Source of the DNA: Calendula officinalis
Taxonomy: Eukaryota; Streptophyta; Magnoliopsida; Asterales; Asteraceae
DNA: 64,000 nucleotides
Reading direction: 5' to 3'
Assembly: GCA_963853835.1 (NCBI GenBank)
Contig: OY970820.1
Coordinates: 19,461,873 to 19,525,872 of the forward strand
Numbering within the stretch: the first letter of the stretch is position 1; the number at the start of each line of letters is the position of its first letter. A program made the position numbers and the translations under genes. The notes below the pieces were generated by a model that searched no databases, was not told the DNA's origin, and worked only from the letters and a program-made list of their open reading frames with translations. This document shows positions 10,996-22,005 of the stretch, piece after piece.

Positions 10996-11349
10996 CTATT
11001 TTACTATGAACACATAAACTCCAAATGCTATCCAGCTATAGATTAACCAAAGCCTGAATCTTCTTGCTTCACTTTTTGCATCATTTAGCTTCTTCTCAGC
11101 CCTATTCTTTGACCTTAATAATCCAGGTATTATATTCATTGATCGGAGACACATAGGGGGGTCCATCCATCCTATAAAGCTGCAATTACAATCCTGGGAG
11201 AAAAGATTTGAAATTTAGGTCAAAATTAAAAAAATCAAAACTTGTACATTTATTACCTGTCGTGGACAACCATAGAATCGTCTCCCAGGGTTTCTATCGG
11301 TCCATGAAGTCAGAATTAATGCTTCTTCACCACACCTGCAAATCGCCAT
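10996..11349 (-). CDS. Small GRF-type zinc-finger membrane protein carried by the MULE
   Basis: A two-exon minus-strand gene: exon 1 at 11349-11257 and exon 2 at 11193-10996, with a 63-bp intron (GTAATA...TCCCAG). It encodes 96 aa. Residues 4-42 form a GRF-type zinc finger: C4 and C6, the signature GRRFYGC at 22-28, C33 and C35, then the aromatic FIGWMDPPMC. A charged, probably helical stretch (58-78) leads into one hydrophobic helix (79-95) at the C-terminus, suggesting a tail-anchored protein. GRF domains in other proteins bind single-stranded DNA; for this short plant architecture the role is unknown to me. The ATG lies about 90 bp inside the right TIR, which would supply its promoter. It converges on the mudrA remnant, the layout of mudrB in MuDR, though I see no sequence similarity to mudrB. 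Confidence 0.8.
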
Positions 11350-11437
11350 TGATGGAACTTGGATTAGGGTTTTTGTTCGTCCGGGGTGAAAGTGACGAAG
11401 GACGAGTGAGAGGGGAGAGGGATTTTTTATTTTAAAG

Positions 11438-11633
11438 GGGTGAAAAAGACGTATGTTACCCTCGCGTGCAAACCACGTGATAGCGCTTAACGTCCAATTT
11501 AAACGGCACTGTCAACAAAGGACCAAACGTGCAAAATTGGTTATCTTAAAGGACTGAGATTGTCGAAATTAAAAGATTAGGACCATACTTGCAACTTCGT
11601 ATCATCTTAAAGGACCATTTGTGTAATTAACTC
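11438..11633 (-). repeat. MULE right terminal inverted repeat
   Basis: Inverted copy of 1290-1485, ending CATTTGTGTAATTAACTC and followed by the 9-bp target duplication ATAATTTTG. Expected promoter of the minus-strand GRF gene. Confidence 0.9.
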
Positions 11634-12126
11634 ATAATTTTGCTTATTTGTTTTCTTTGTATATTTTTTTTGAATTCTTTTCCAAACTCGAAAAGCAAAT
11701 ATTGGGTTTCCTGTGAACGTTATTATTATATAATATAACCTTTTTAAAAAGTATTTAATTTATAAGTAGGATTGCATTAATAATCTAAAAATGTTTTGCT
11801 CGAAAAGAAAATTCGGTCTATTTGAGACGAAGTCGTCGTAATTTCTGACTCACTTCTTTCTATGCAAGCTTCTATTCGATTTTGTCCTATATTTTCTCTG
11901 TTTTGCCGGAACAAATTACACACATCCCCCCTCTACAAAATCACACTCTAAAATCTCAAAATTTTCGAATCCTAACCCACCAATCGCGACTTACAACTCC
12001 CAATTTCACCATCAAAGGTCAGTAATTTCACTTTCGAATCTCTCTCTCTATTTGTGTATGTAATTACAGTTTAGGGTTTCTTCAAAACCAAGAAATCGGT
12101 GTATAAATCGAATCTTTATATAAACG

Positions 12127-13221
12127 ATGCCTCCTCCAAGAAGGAAAAAATGGGCAGAAGCAGAAGAAAGAACCCTAATTGACAAATACGGAGAAATGGT
12201 TTGTGACGGAAGTTTATCGAAAATGAAAACAAGAGAAAAGAAATATAAACCAATTGCTTTACATGTGAATTCAGTTCATCATGATGGTGATCCGATTGCA
12301 TACCCATGGGAATGGACTTGGAAAGACGTGTCGAACAAAGTACAAAACATGAGACATCAATATTCTCTGGTCAAACAGAAGATTAAACGGCCGGAATCCG
12401 GTGATCCGGTGGTGAATTGTGGAGATGGGTTTGACTGGGTTGAAGGGTTGACCCACTGGTCAAACTTTCTCAGGTATAAAGAGGTGTTTGGTGATGTCAC
12501 TCTCCCGTTTGGTAACGGGTTTGACGAGAGTAATCAAGGGAATGAAGGGACGGAGGTTGTTGAGTTCGGGCAGTCGGGCAGCGGCGATTATCAAAATGGG
12601 GTAATCGGTTTGGAATTCGATTACAATGATGGGAATGAAACCGAGAATGGAAACGGGAATCATGATTACAGAGAGATTGAGCCGAGAAGAAAGAGGAAAG
12701 CCGAGAAGAATCTAGAAAAGAAAGCATGGGGGTTTGTGGCAAACCAATTAGCACAAATACGGGAAATGGAAGCCCGTTTTGAGCAACGTGAAGAGGAGAG
12801 AGAAAGAGAAAGACAGAGGAGAGAGAGTATACGTGTTAAAAAGGAGGAAGAACGCGAGAAAGATATAGAAAGATTGAATGAGCGTGTGGAGAAGGAGAGA
12901 GAAGAATTCAGAAAACGAAGAGACGATGAATTGGTACAAGAGAGAAAAAAGGAAGAAAGGATGAATAGGAGAAGAATTGAATGGAATGTGAGAATTGATG
13001 AAATGATGAGTGAACATAGAGTGGAAATGGCGCAGATTCAGGGTCGAATACTTGATGAGCAACAAAATCTTATGAATCAATTGCTTGGAATAGTTTCAAT
13101 TAGTGGTAATCCAAGTGGGATTACGGATAATAATGGTAATTATCTTTCGCAAATGATGCAACATGTTGGTGGTATGGTTGATGGGGATACTCGACATAAT
13201 CAAGATGATCAATTGTTGTGA
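12127..13221 (+). CDS. Trihelix/MYB-SANT-like DNA-binding protein
   Basis: An intronless 364-aa gene. Residues about 6-85 hold a trihelix/MYB-SANT-like domain with spaced tryptophans (KKWAEAEERTLIDKYGEM, then WEWTWKDVSNKVQNMRHQY), followed by an aromatic block GFDWVEGLTHWSNFLRYKEVF at about 100-122. A basic cluster EPRRKRKAEK (about 185-194) is a likely nuclear signal. A long, highly charged coiled coil (about 195-320, Glu/Arg-rich) probably mediates dimerisation. A short Asn/Gly-rich tail ends at TGA 13219-13221. This layout fits plant transcription factors of the trihelix group; the target genes are unknown. The MULE lies about 490 bp upstream of the ATG, so it may affect this promoter. Confidence 0.85.
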   Translation: MPPPRRKKWAEAEERTLIDKYGEMVCDGSLSKMKTREKKYKPIALHVNSVHHDGDPIAYPWEWTWKDVSNKVQNMRHQYSLVKQKIKRPESGDPVVNCGDGFDWVEGLTHWSNFLRYKEVFGDVTLPFGNGFDESNQGNEGTEVVEFGQSGSGDYQNGVIGLEFDYNDGNETENGNGNHDYREIEPRRKRKAEKNLEKKAWGFVANQLAQIREMEARFEQREEERERERQRRESIRVKKEEEREKDIERLNERVEKEREEFRKRRDDELVQERKKEERMNRRRIEWNVRIDEMMSEHRVEMAQIQGRILDEQQNLMNQLLGIVSISGNPSGITDNNGNYLSQMMQHVGGMVDGDTRHNQDDQLL

Positions 13222-13520
13222 ATGGTCTCCCTGTAAACATTCATTCTACCTCCGGGTAAAGTATGATTGTCTGCATCTTACCTTCCTGATATCCCTTTAA
13301 TTAAGGGATTGAGTTTCGTTGTTGTTGTTGTTGTGAATGGCAGATTGTTATAGTGATTAGAATTGATGACCGTTGTTAATTGAGTTCATTTTTGCAGAAA
13401 CATACAACACATTATATGCTTTCTGCATCATCTGACTCCAAAGCATTACCGTGTGACCATATTCATTTCTTAACAATAAGGCATTACAAATTTGCCAATT
13501 TTATCCTGAACGCGTTCATC

Positions 13521-13622
13521 CATTTCTCTGCAATATTCAACTTTATTTGAATCAAATTGAGTACACAATTTCATTTCTCTGCAATATTCAACTTTATTTG
13601 AATCAAATTGAGTACACAATTT
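13521..13622 (+). repeat. Perfect 51-bp tandem duplication
   Basis: Two adjacent copies (13521-13571 and 13572-13622) starting CATTTCTCTGCAATATTCAA. They appear identical, implying a recent duplication in otherwise unremarkable intergenic DNA. Confidence 0.85.
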
Positions 13623-13853
13623 TAACCGAATGAGACAATAAACAAAATAACTCTTTAGAGTAGAACCGGAACATTCATACAATTTAAGCCACGATGTTAA
13701 AGAATTATTTGTTGGAATGTGATCCTGCACACAAGGTCAAGAACCCGAAAACTAGCAAGATTTTGGATTTATCTGAATCAATTGAGTTGTAGTTAGGGTC
13801 GTTTAATTGTTTCTAACTGACTTAATTGTTGATTGAGTTAGATTTCTGACTAA

Positions 13854-14516
13854 GGGGGTGTTTGGGATTGCGTTTTCATATAGCTTATCTGCTTATTGCG
13901 TTTTCAAAACGCAATAATCTGGATTATAGTGTTTGGGTAACAAACACAAATAAATGCTTATTTGCGTTTCATAACTTTCAAAACGTGGTTTTCAAAAAGT
14001 AAGTAGCTACCTACTTTTTGCAAACGTGATTTTTAAATAGTACCGTCAGATGATTAATTTCACAATTTACTCTCTTCCTCACAATCTGAATAGAAGTATA
14101 TAACCACTTGCCCAGCCCCACTCTCTTGACATCATCCTTGCAAATTGTGGGTGAATCTCAAGTCGTGTTTTTTGTTTTTCTCTCTTTCATTTTAAAATGA
14201 TATCATCAGAGGAGTTGGTTTTTACTATCTATTATTACTCCACCATTAACATTATATATTATTGAATTAGTTTACTTTTACAAAATCTTTTTTTATGTAA
14301 AAATGAGATAAAGTCTATTTTAGTCATTTTACCTATCAACTAAACAAATAATTAGATTTGCCAAACACTAAAAAAACTAATTATCTGATTATTGCGGTTG
14401 CAAACAGCATAATCAAATCCAAACACTATTTTATCACGTTTTGTAACCGCTGATTATCTTATTATTTATTTTCAAAACGCATAATCTATTTTCAATAAGC
14501 AATGCCAAACACCCTC
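13854..14516. mobile_element. Tourist-like (PIF/Harbinger) MITE
   Basis: The termini GGGGGTGTTTGGGATTGC and, inverted, GAGGGTGTTTGGCATTGC are flanked by TAA at 13851-13853 and 14517-14519. A 3-bp TAA duplication with a GGGTGTTTGG terminus is typical of PIF/Harbinger MITEs. The 663-bp element has no coding capacity. TTTTCAAAACG-type sequences near both ends extend the inverted similarity. Confidence 0.8.
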
Positions 14517-14721
14517 TAAGTTATTTTCTTTCATTACAGGATGACTTAGATAAAGAATTAAATTAGTATTCTAAAATTGTCGTCAGTTTGTAAAGAAAAT
14601 TTAAAATGTATTGCATGTTGTATATAGAAATAAATAAAATATAATTCTGATATGCTGCAAACACACTTATAAGTTATAAGTTTATATCTTGGGCTGGTTT
14701 TAATAATAACAAAAAGAAAAA

Positions 14722-14807
14722 TGGGGTGAGAGAGGCTCGAACTCTCGACCTCAGGATAACAATTATTGCTATGAGACCTACGTGCTAGCCAACTGCGCCA
14801 CCAACCC
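14722..14807 (-). tRNA. Elongator tRNA-Met (CAT) with intron
   Basis: On the minus strand the sequence begins GGGTTGGTGGCGCAGTTGGC, has anticodon CAT followed by a short AT-rich intron of about 11 bases, and ends with the T arm GAGAGTTCGAGCCTCTC and TCACCCCA. Plant elongator tRNA-Met genes characteristically have an intron here. A T-rich pol III terminator follows (TTTTTCTTTTT on the minus strand, 14711-14721). Two departures from canonical pairing are visible: U4 opposite C in the acceptor stem, and one A in the D stem (GCAC for GCGC). The gene may therefore be a weak or degenerate copy. Confidence 0.85.
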
Positions 14808-16624
14808 TTTTGTTCTTAAATACCGAGTCCACTTTATTATACTATAATTCCGTTTATTAGTAGTTCTAGATCATGTTTTTATGTTTTTTTAACTAATTAC
14901 AAAGCATATGTACATCGGTATATGTCGATAATATTATTTATTATCTTTACGAAGGATAAATAAGAATGATGTCATTAGGGTTTTTTTTCAAATTTGATAA
15001 TTAATGTTGTATATTTGAAACATTTTTTAGAATCAATAATACGAGTAATGATTTAGTCAATTTGATTGAAGTCGACACATTTACGCAGTCTTAAAGATCT
15101 TAAATCAAAACGTGGCATGCCATATTGTACTTGATTTAAGCTTGAAAGTATATCAGCTTTTAAACAATAGCATATACGGAGTACTACTTAAATTTTGCTT
15201 TTTATTCTAGAGTTTAGAGTCCAAATTTAATTTCGCAAGTTGCTTTTGTTCTTTGATGGTGTTGCTTTGACACGAAGTCTTGAACTTCTTCTGTTTGGCA
15301 AAGCACTAATATCGTTGCTAAAAAGTGTCACCTTTTCCCTTTATACAAAAGGGTATATTTTCTCTTTAAGATATGAAAATTGATTTATTTTTTTTCGTGT
15401 TCTTAAAACTTTTTGCCAAAAGAAGACATTAACCGAGGAGGTACAACGTACAAGTAAGACGTTACGTAAGTTAATTTTTTTTGAAAAACACAAGTATTCC
15501 CGTCACACATTATTTAATTACCTTTACCCGTTGGTAGTGCTCTTATAAATTCTAGTACATGACGACATATCGTTGTTTTCTTTTTTCTTTTTATAACAGC
15601 AATAAAAGGCGAGCCATAGACTGAGTTAAGAGCATATCGTTTTCTTCTTAATAGTCTAGAGTTAAGAGGACATGAGCTATATATGGCTCGAAGCTTCTAA
15701 TGAGTTGCAATCATATTCAAGAATTGCACAGATTCCAAAGGAGAAAAATGTCATCTAGAAGAGTGACTTCATCCCATGTCAAACTCACTATTCCTAGGGC
15801 TGACTGCATTAAACCATCCGATGTCTTTTTCGCCAAGGAAGTCAATATATACATTTAATATTGGGAGCTCAAACGAAATGACTAATAAGGAACGAATATA
15901 GTATCTATTTTTTCGAATTGTAATTGTACGAATTAACAATACTTTATCCGTTTCAAGATAAATGATATACTTTTTCATATTTAACAATTTCAAAATAAGT
16001 TAAGCATTTTTATTTTCACTGGTAAAAGGTAGTATGACTAACATATACTAATTATTTCATTTAATATAATAAAATAACCATTTTAATTATACGGATTATT
16101 CTTAGTTTTGAAAATCGTAAAATGATGGTTCAAACATTTGTTAAATTTATCCCACTTATGTTAAAAAAAAAAAAGTCACATTCATACTACCCAAAAACAG
16201 TAAGAGTATACTCATATATAATTTGGAACTCCGAAATAATAAAACTAAAAAGACAACTCCGAAATATAAAGGATAGGCATAGTGGATATTGGATAACAAG
16301 TTAAACGAGTTTGATTTTAAATGGTCATTTTGGCATTGGTCAAATGAGTCAAGTTGATTGAATTGACATAGTAACACTTTTGCTGCCCTTTTGCTAAATT
16401 TGTTTTTGAATGATTAGAGAAATTAACATAATACAACTTTGTTAATCTATCAAGCAAACTCGAGGCTTCATAAAATAATTACAAACCAACGAAGACCACT
16501 AGGCACTAGCCCTCCACATATATTGATTATACGTTGTAGCAAATGGTTCAAAAGAGTTATAAGGCCCGTGCCAATGTCACGTCAGGTAACACGTCTTGGT
16601 GCTCTTCCTCTCGTCGGTAGGAAG
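14808..16624. other. Intergenic AT-rich DNA
   Basis: No gene is supported. Short open frames at 15769-15993 and 16122-16304 lack codon bias or recognisable motifs. Confidence 0.5.
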
Positions 16625-17358
16625 TAGGGCTGCCGAAATTAACCGAAACCCGTTCTACCCGCCCGACCTGTTTCGAATTTGAGTAGATTGGGTCGGGTAG
16701 TTCGGGTATCGGGTAGAAACATTCGGGTATCGGTTAACCCGAAAATATAACGGATCGGGTATCGGTTAATATTTTAAGTCGGCGGGTATACCCGAATACC
16801 CGAATTTTTTTAAAAGGGGTTCCTTAGAAGATAAATCATAGATTTTTGGTAACAAAATTAAGTGGAAATCCTACAGTTTGAAAGTTGATATGGGGGATCA
16901 AGGATAAATGTGTTTCAATTTTCTTTTTATACATATCGAAATTATTGATAGTGCATAGTTACGATTATATATTCTAATCTAGTTTGCACTAATCATATTT
17001 AATGTACACTCCTTTTAATATTTACAATATTTTAATGAATACTCAAGTTAATTTTTGTTACAATTACATAATTGTCACAATACTTATAATGGAGCATGTT
17101 GATGACACAATAGTTACATGGTTTACTTTTGTTTGCATATTAGAGAATGTTAAGTAAAACTTTATGCAAAATTTTCGGGTATTATTGGTTATACCCGTAC
17201 CCGACCTATTACCCAAACTACACATATCCAAATACCCGAAATTAATTTGGTTCGGGTATCGGGTATTTATAATATATGAAAAAACCCGAACTACCCGACC
17301 CGAACTACCCGACCCGAACTACCCGAAACCCAAAAATTTTACCCAATCAACACCCCTA
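16625..17358. mobile_element. Non-autonomous hAT-type element
   Basis: Termini TAGGGCTG and (inverted) TAGGGGTG are flanked by a perfect 8-bp direct repeat, GTAGGAAG, at 16617-16624 and 17359-17366. An 8-bp duplication with a TAGGG terminus fits hAT. The 734-bp body is non-coding. Both subterminal regions are crowded with GGGTATCGGGTA / TACCCGAACTACCCG words in opposite orientation, probably transposase-binding repeats. Confidence 0.85.
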
Positions 17359-17451
17359 GTAGGAAGACACCATTGGCACGGCCCTATTTCTTAAATGTGT
17401 CGGTATGAACCCATCGGTGTGGGGAAGAGATGGTACTTTTTGCCAGTGCCT

Positions 17452-17490
17452 GTGGGTGGGTGGGTGGGTGTGGTGGGGGGGGGGGGGGGG
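17452..17490 (+). repeat. G-rich tract with 16-G run
   Basis: Repeated TGGG units lead into an uninterrupted run of 16 G at 17475-17490. It has strong G-quadruplex potential and is also a place where assembly length may be wrong. Confidence 0.8.
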
Positions 17491-18065
17491 TTAGTTTTTT
17501 TTTAATAATTTTAAGTGGGAATGAGTTTAATGTTGAGACTATGTTGGCAACACCTTTTCAGTAACTCGTTCATAAGAAAAAAAGCTACCGGCGAATATCG
17601 GGAGAGACCTAAATTACATGATTCAAATTTGAGACATTCTTTGATGAATCACATTTACAGTACCTTCCTTGTGAGACTTCTTTTTCTGATTTTTAAACAA
17701 TTTATATACTGTAACAATGACGATACTTACATTATTAAAATAATGACATAAAAATAAAAGAGTTTGAAAACGTAAAATATATGATGATTCATTACATTAT
17801 TACTTGAATATTTAGTTTGTTAATTTAACCCATCGAAATAACATACTAGTCACATCGACCATCTTTCTTATATATCGTTTATAATTCCATGTTGAGAACG
17901 TCGACAAGAACATATGCTAAAACAAAATACATAAATTAATTCTATAATTGAGCCATTTAATCAATAAAATTTGTGGGTCTAGTCCAAACTGGATTACCGT
18001 GGAATTTGCCCATAAGCCGCCCATCTCATAATTGAATTTCAAAGCAATTAATTAACCACAATTTT

Positions 18066-18192
18066 TTTAACAAAGGGCCTTTTGCGTAGCCGTATGATGT
18101 TCGTCTCTCAACTTTGAATTCAGGAGTTCGAGTCCGTCGTGGACATATGTAATAATTAAGAGTAGATTAGATTTGCCGTTTCAGAAAAAAAA
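18066..18192 (+). mobile_element. tRNA-derived SINE
   Basis: About 127 bp ending in a poly-A tail and flanked by a perfect 16-bp duplication, AATTAACCACAATTTT (18050-18065 and 18193-18208). It contains a B-box-like GAGTTCGAGTCC and an A-box-like TAGCCGTATGATG, the bipartite pol III promoter of tRNA-derived SINEs. Confidence 0.8.
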
Positions 18193-20704
18193 AATTAACC
18201 ACAATTTTGGGGTGAAAATTTTAATTATTTTTCTAATGAAAACGACTTCTACATGTCTACAGCATTGTAGTAACTATTAACTCAGTAATTTACATGATAA
18301 AATGGCTTTATAAAACTAACAGTAACAGTGAACAAACACAACTACAATCATTTGTAACATCCTAAAACCGGCCTAGTAAGTTTTAGGTATATATTGATAT
18401 TTGAAAAATATCTATTTGACCCTTTATGGAATAAATTTTTTATATGGTAAATGAATTGTTTGACCTTTTGTCCTTTTGTGATATTTTAATCAAGGGATTA
18501 AAATATCCGGTTTCTGAAATGTTTAAATGATTTTATGATTTTTATATCTTTAGATTCCTTGTCGGATTTCGTTTCCGGAAATACTTTCATTTTTAAAATT
18601 AGAGTCCGTTTGCTATTTTAAATAAATTAACTACGAACGGGACTTTTAGATTGTATTGTTTAAAAGTTGAAAAATGACAAAAGTGGGTCCCACCCCCTCC
18701 TCTTGACCGGCCCCTAGATGGGGAAATGCCCCATTTCCATATCATTTTCCTATCCCCTCTATCTCTAAAATATCTCTCTAAAAACTCTCTCTAGCTTAAG
18801 TGTGTGTGTTCTTGGTGTTCTTGAACCATTTTGAAGATCTCTAGCTCGTGTCTTACTCCATCATAAATCTAAACCCATTTTTGGATAGCTCTTGAGGTAA
18901 GCTTTAACCTATGGGTGTTCGTTTTCGATTTCATGCTAGTTGATTAAACTAGGGTTTATGATTCTTGAAGTTTTGTTAGTGAATCTTGTTATGGATGGTA
19001 TATTATGTGTTCTTGCAAGCTTTGACGTGTATTGTTTTGTAGCAGGTCGACGCGTTGGCCGACTTCTGCTTCAAAAATGTACAGGTCTAATGCTGTCTTT
19101 ATCAAAAAGATGCGAAGCATCTGGCTTACCGGTAATCTCCCATTCCCGCCGTCGAGAGACTTAAATAACTATAGCATGCCAGAAACGGGGAGTTGAGATG
19201 GTTAGACCTGATTATTGATGGAAGAAACCAAGCTTTGGTGGAATTCACCTTCAAACTCCATTAATGGAGGTTTGGAGAAGATGGGTTTTACCAAACCTTG
19301 GATTTCTTGAGGTTTTGAGGATTGTTGTTTATATTGTTGAGATAATATGTTTGATGAGTTATTTAGGTTGATTGGTGGATTGTGACTTGATTTGGTGAAA
19401 TTGTTAGTTAAAACAATTGTTTAAGTTTATGTAGAAATTATAAACTAATTATTGTGTTAAATGACTAGTTGGTGGAAACGTGTCATTTGTGTGTGTTTGC
19501 GGGTTTTGTTGCTTGGATATGTTAACATGATAAGTTGGACATGTTAGTTATGGATTATGTTAAGATTGGTGAGATTGATGAAATGCTAACTAGTGTTTGG
19601 ATGTTTTTGGTTAAAATGATGAACTAGTAATTTGGAAATAAAATACATGGATTGTTAGTATTTATGAACTTGATGAATTATTACAAGATTATGACTTGCT
19701 AGATGTAGTAGTCATGGACCTTAGTTGTGAAATTGCTTATGTTATAGTGATTGTTGGGTCTTGACCCGTTTGGGCCAATTGGTAGTAAAATGACTAAGGA
19801 ACTCGGATTGTGAAAGTATAAGTTGTAGGGATTTACTACGCACCATGCGACTAATCAACCATTTGGGTCGACCACCTAGTACACGAGTTCGAACCATGAC
19901 TGACCAAGAACATGAACTTGTTCTTGACCGGTTAAAACTAACTAGCTGATTTAATCCCTAAATGCGGAACTGGGATTAAACCTAATCCTTAAATCCCAAA
20001 GGATTGGGATGTTGGAAAACTAGATTAGGTTAACAAGAAAGAAACCTTGTACGAAGAACTCGAACAAAAACACATAATTGTGTGTGTTCGTCGACTACTA
20101 ACAAGAACCCTAGGGTTCTTGGTTCGACTTCGAACAAGAGGAGAAGAAGAAGATGTGTTCCATGAAACATACCTTAGGTTAATGCTTAAGATAAGTCCAC
20201 TGATGATGAACACGACGAACGATCTTCTAGTTGATCACTTGCAACGATCTTGGATCTTCGAAACTCGAAGAACACGAAGAACGAACGAAGAACGAACGAA
20301 GAACACGAAGAACACAAGCTTGTGTTCTTGTGTTTGTGGCTTCGGCCGAATGAGAGGAAAGGGGGCAATGATTTCGTGATTAGGGTGTAATGAATCAATA
20401 TCTAGGGTTTAGCATAAGCCTTCTTTATGATTTTCTTGTGTAGCTCCCACTAGCTTCAACAACCATGATGAAACTTAAGCTAACAATCACCGGTTTATAC
20501 TTGGTGAAACTAATAAACCTATTATATAAAAACTATATATAATAATTCCTTAGTTTGTTTAAACCTTTCTTATATTTAACTTGAACTAGTTAAATATAGG
20601 TTCTTGTTATTTATACTTAATCATTAATCTAGTATATTACATAACTTGTAAAATACTTATGTTATACTTGTATAATTATCGAGTTATAATAATTTATAAC
20701 TTTT

Positions 20705-20712
<8 letters not shown>

Positions 20713-20798
<86 letters not shown>
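20713..20798. repeat. (TA)43 microsatellite
   Basis: 86 bp of uninterrupted TA dinucleotides inside the nested LTR element. Length is likely polymorphic. Confidence 0.95.
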
Positions 20799-20799
<1 letters not shown>

Positions 20800-21559
20800 T
20801 TTGTATATTTCTAGTTAATCATATAATTTCAACATGTACAATTTCTAGTTATAATGAAATCATAACTTTGTACTTTCTAGTTTTAATTATATTATAACTT
20901 ATACAATAACTAATTATAATATTATCTTCAAAGATCAAAATAACATTACCCTTTTTTAATTGTTCCATTTTAACTTGTATTTAATGTATATGTTTGTGTA
21001 TATATGTATATTTATAATAACAAACTTGTAACATTCTAATAAGAACATTACATCTAGCTTATACATGTACATTTTAACTTGAACTAATTAAAATGTGTAT
21101 AAACTTGTTAATTTTAGAACTTAAAAATTAATATATTCTTTATCAATTCCCTAAATTAATTAGATGAACCCTAATCTTGCTTTTGATCAATCAAAACTAG
21201 GGTTTTGACTTTCTTGATCAAAGACATTATTTTAATTAAAAGACTAATTTTAATCAATCCTTTTAAACAATAAACTTTGTTTAAATTCTAAGATAGATTA
21301 TAACTTTTAATAAATTTATTTAAACTCTTTAATTTAAACCTTATAGACAATAAACTTTGTCTAAATTACTAGGTTTAAAGAACTAGCTTTAATAAATCTA
21401 TCAAAATAATAATTAAACCTATTAGACATAAACTTGTCTAATTAACTAGGTTTTAGATTATTATCCTAATTAATACTTTTAAACTATTAAACTTAAACTA
21501 GTTTAATGTTCTAGGGTTCTTTAGGGTTTCGAAAATCTTAACACTAAGAAACTTTTCCA

Positions 21560-21880
21560 CCAATTAAACTAGGCTAGTTTAACATACTTGGTGTGCAAGT
21601 ATTCCTCTAGATTTACGAAAATCCTAAGGCTTTAGGAAAGAATCCTTTTGATCAATTAAACATATCTTGTTTAATATACTTGATCCTAGGGTTCTTTCTA
21701 GGTCACGAAATTTCTAAGGGATTATGGAAAGAATCTTTTTGATCAATTAAACATATCTTGTTTAACATACTTGATCCTAGGGTTCTTTCTAGGGTTTTGA
21801 AAATTGCTAGGGTTTTCTAGAAACCTTCTTGACCAATTAAACTTAGACTAGTTTAATGTTCTTGGTCTTAGGGTTTCTTC
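21560..21880. repeat. Degenerate tandem repeat, period about 91 bp
   Basis: GATCAATTAAACATATCTTG recurs at 21650 and 21741, with weaker copies on each side, each joined to a CTAGGGTTCTTTCTAGG-like segment. It lies in the non-coding interior of the nested element. Confidence 0.7.
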
Positions 21881-21993
21881 CCCCTTTTTCGAAAAACATG
21901 AAGAAGAAAGAAGAAAAACTTGAAACAAAAAAAACTTGTAAATTAAAGTAAACAAACAACCTTTGTTAATCTAGTCTAGATTTCTAAACCAAC

Positions 21994-22005
21994 GCTCTGA
22001 TACCA
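21994..22005 (-). other. Primer-binding site, initiator tRNA-Met
   Basis: Minus-strand TGGTATCAGAGC, a perfect 12-nt match to the standard plant LTR-element primer site. It is one base from the TGTAGGG end of the adjoining LTR and fixes the orientation of the nested element. Confidence 0.8.

Larger units (their letters stand above)
1290..11633 (+). mobile_element. Mutator-like DNA transposon (MULE) containing a nested Copia element
   Basis: Both ends read GAGTTAATTACACAAATGGT inward and continue as an inverted repeat of about 196 bp (1290-1485 and 11438-11633). The element is flanked by a perfect 9-bp direct repeat, ATAATTTTG, at 1281-1289 and 11634-11642. Long TIRs plus a 9-bp duplication are diagnostic of Mutator-superfamily elements. 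Inside are a deleted mudrA-like gene (plus) and a convergent GRF zinc-finger gene (minus), as in two-gene MuDR. Without the 7.9-kb Copia insertion the element is about 2.4 kb. It has lost its transposase catalytic region, so it would depend on a transposase supplied in trans. Confidence 0.92.

Noticed and set aside
16480..17460. Older CACTA-like element around the hAT insertion (CACTAGGCACTAG / CACAGGCACTGGC)
   Set aside because: The terminal similarity is short and no target duplication was found.
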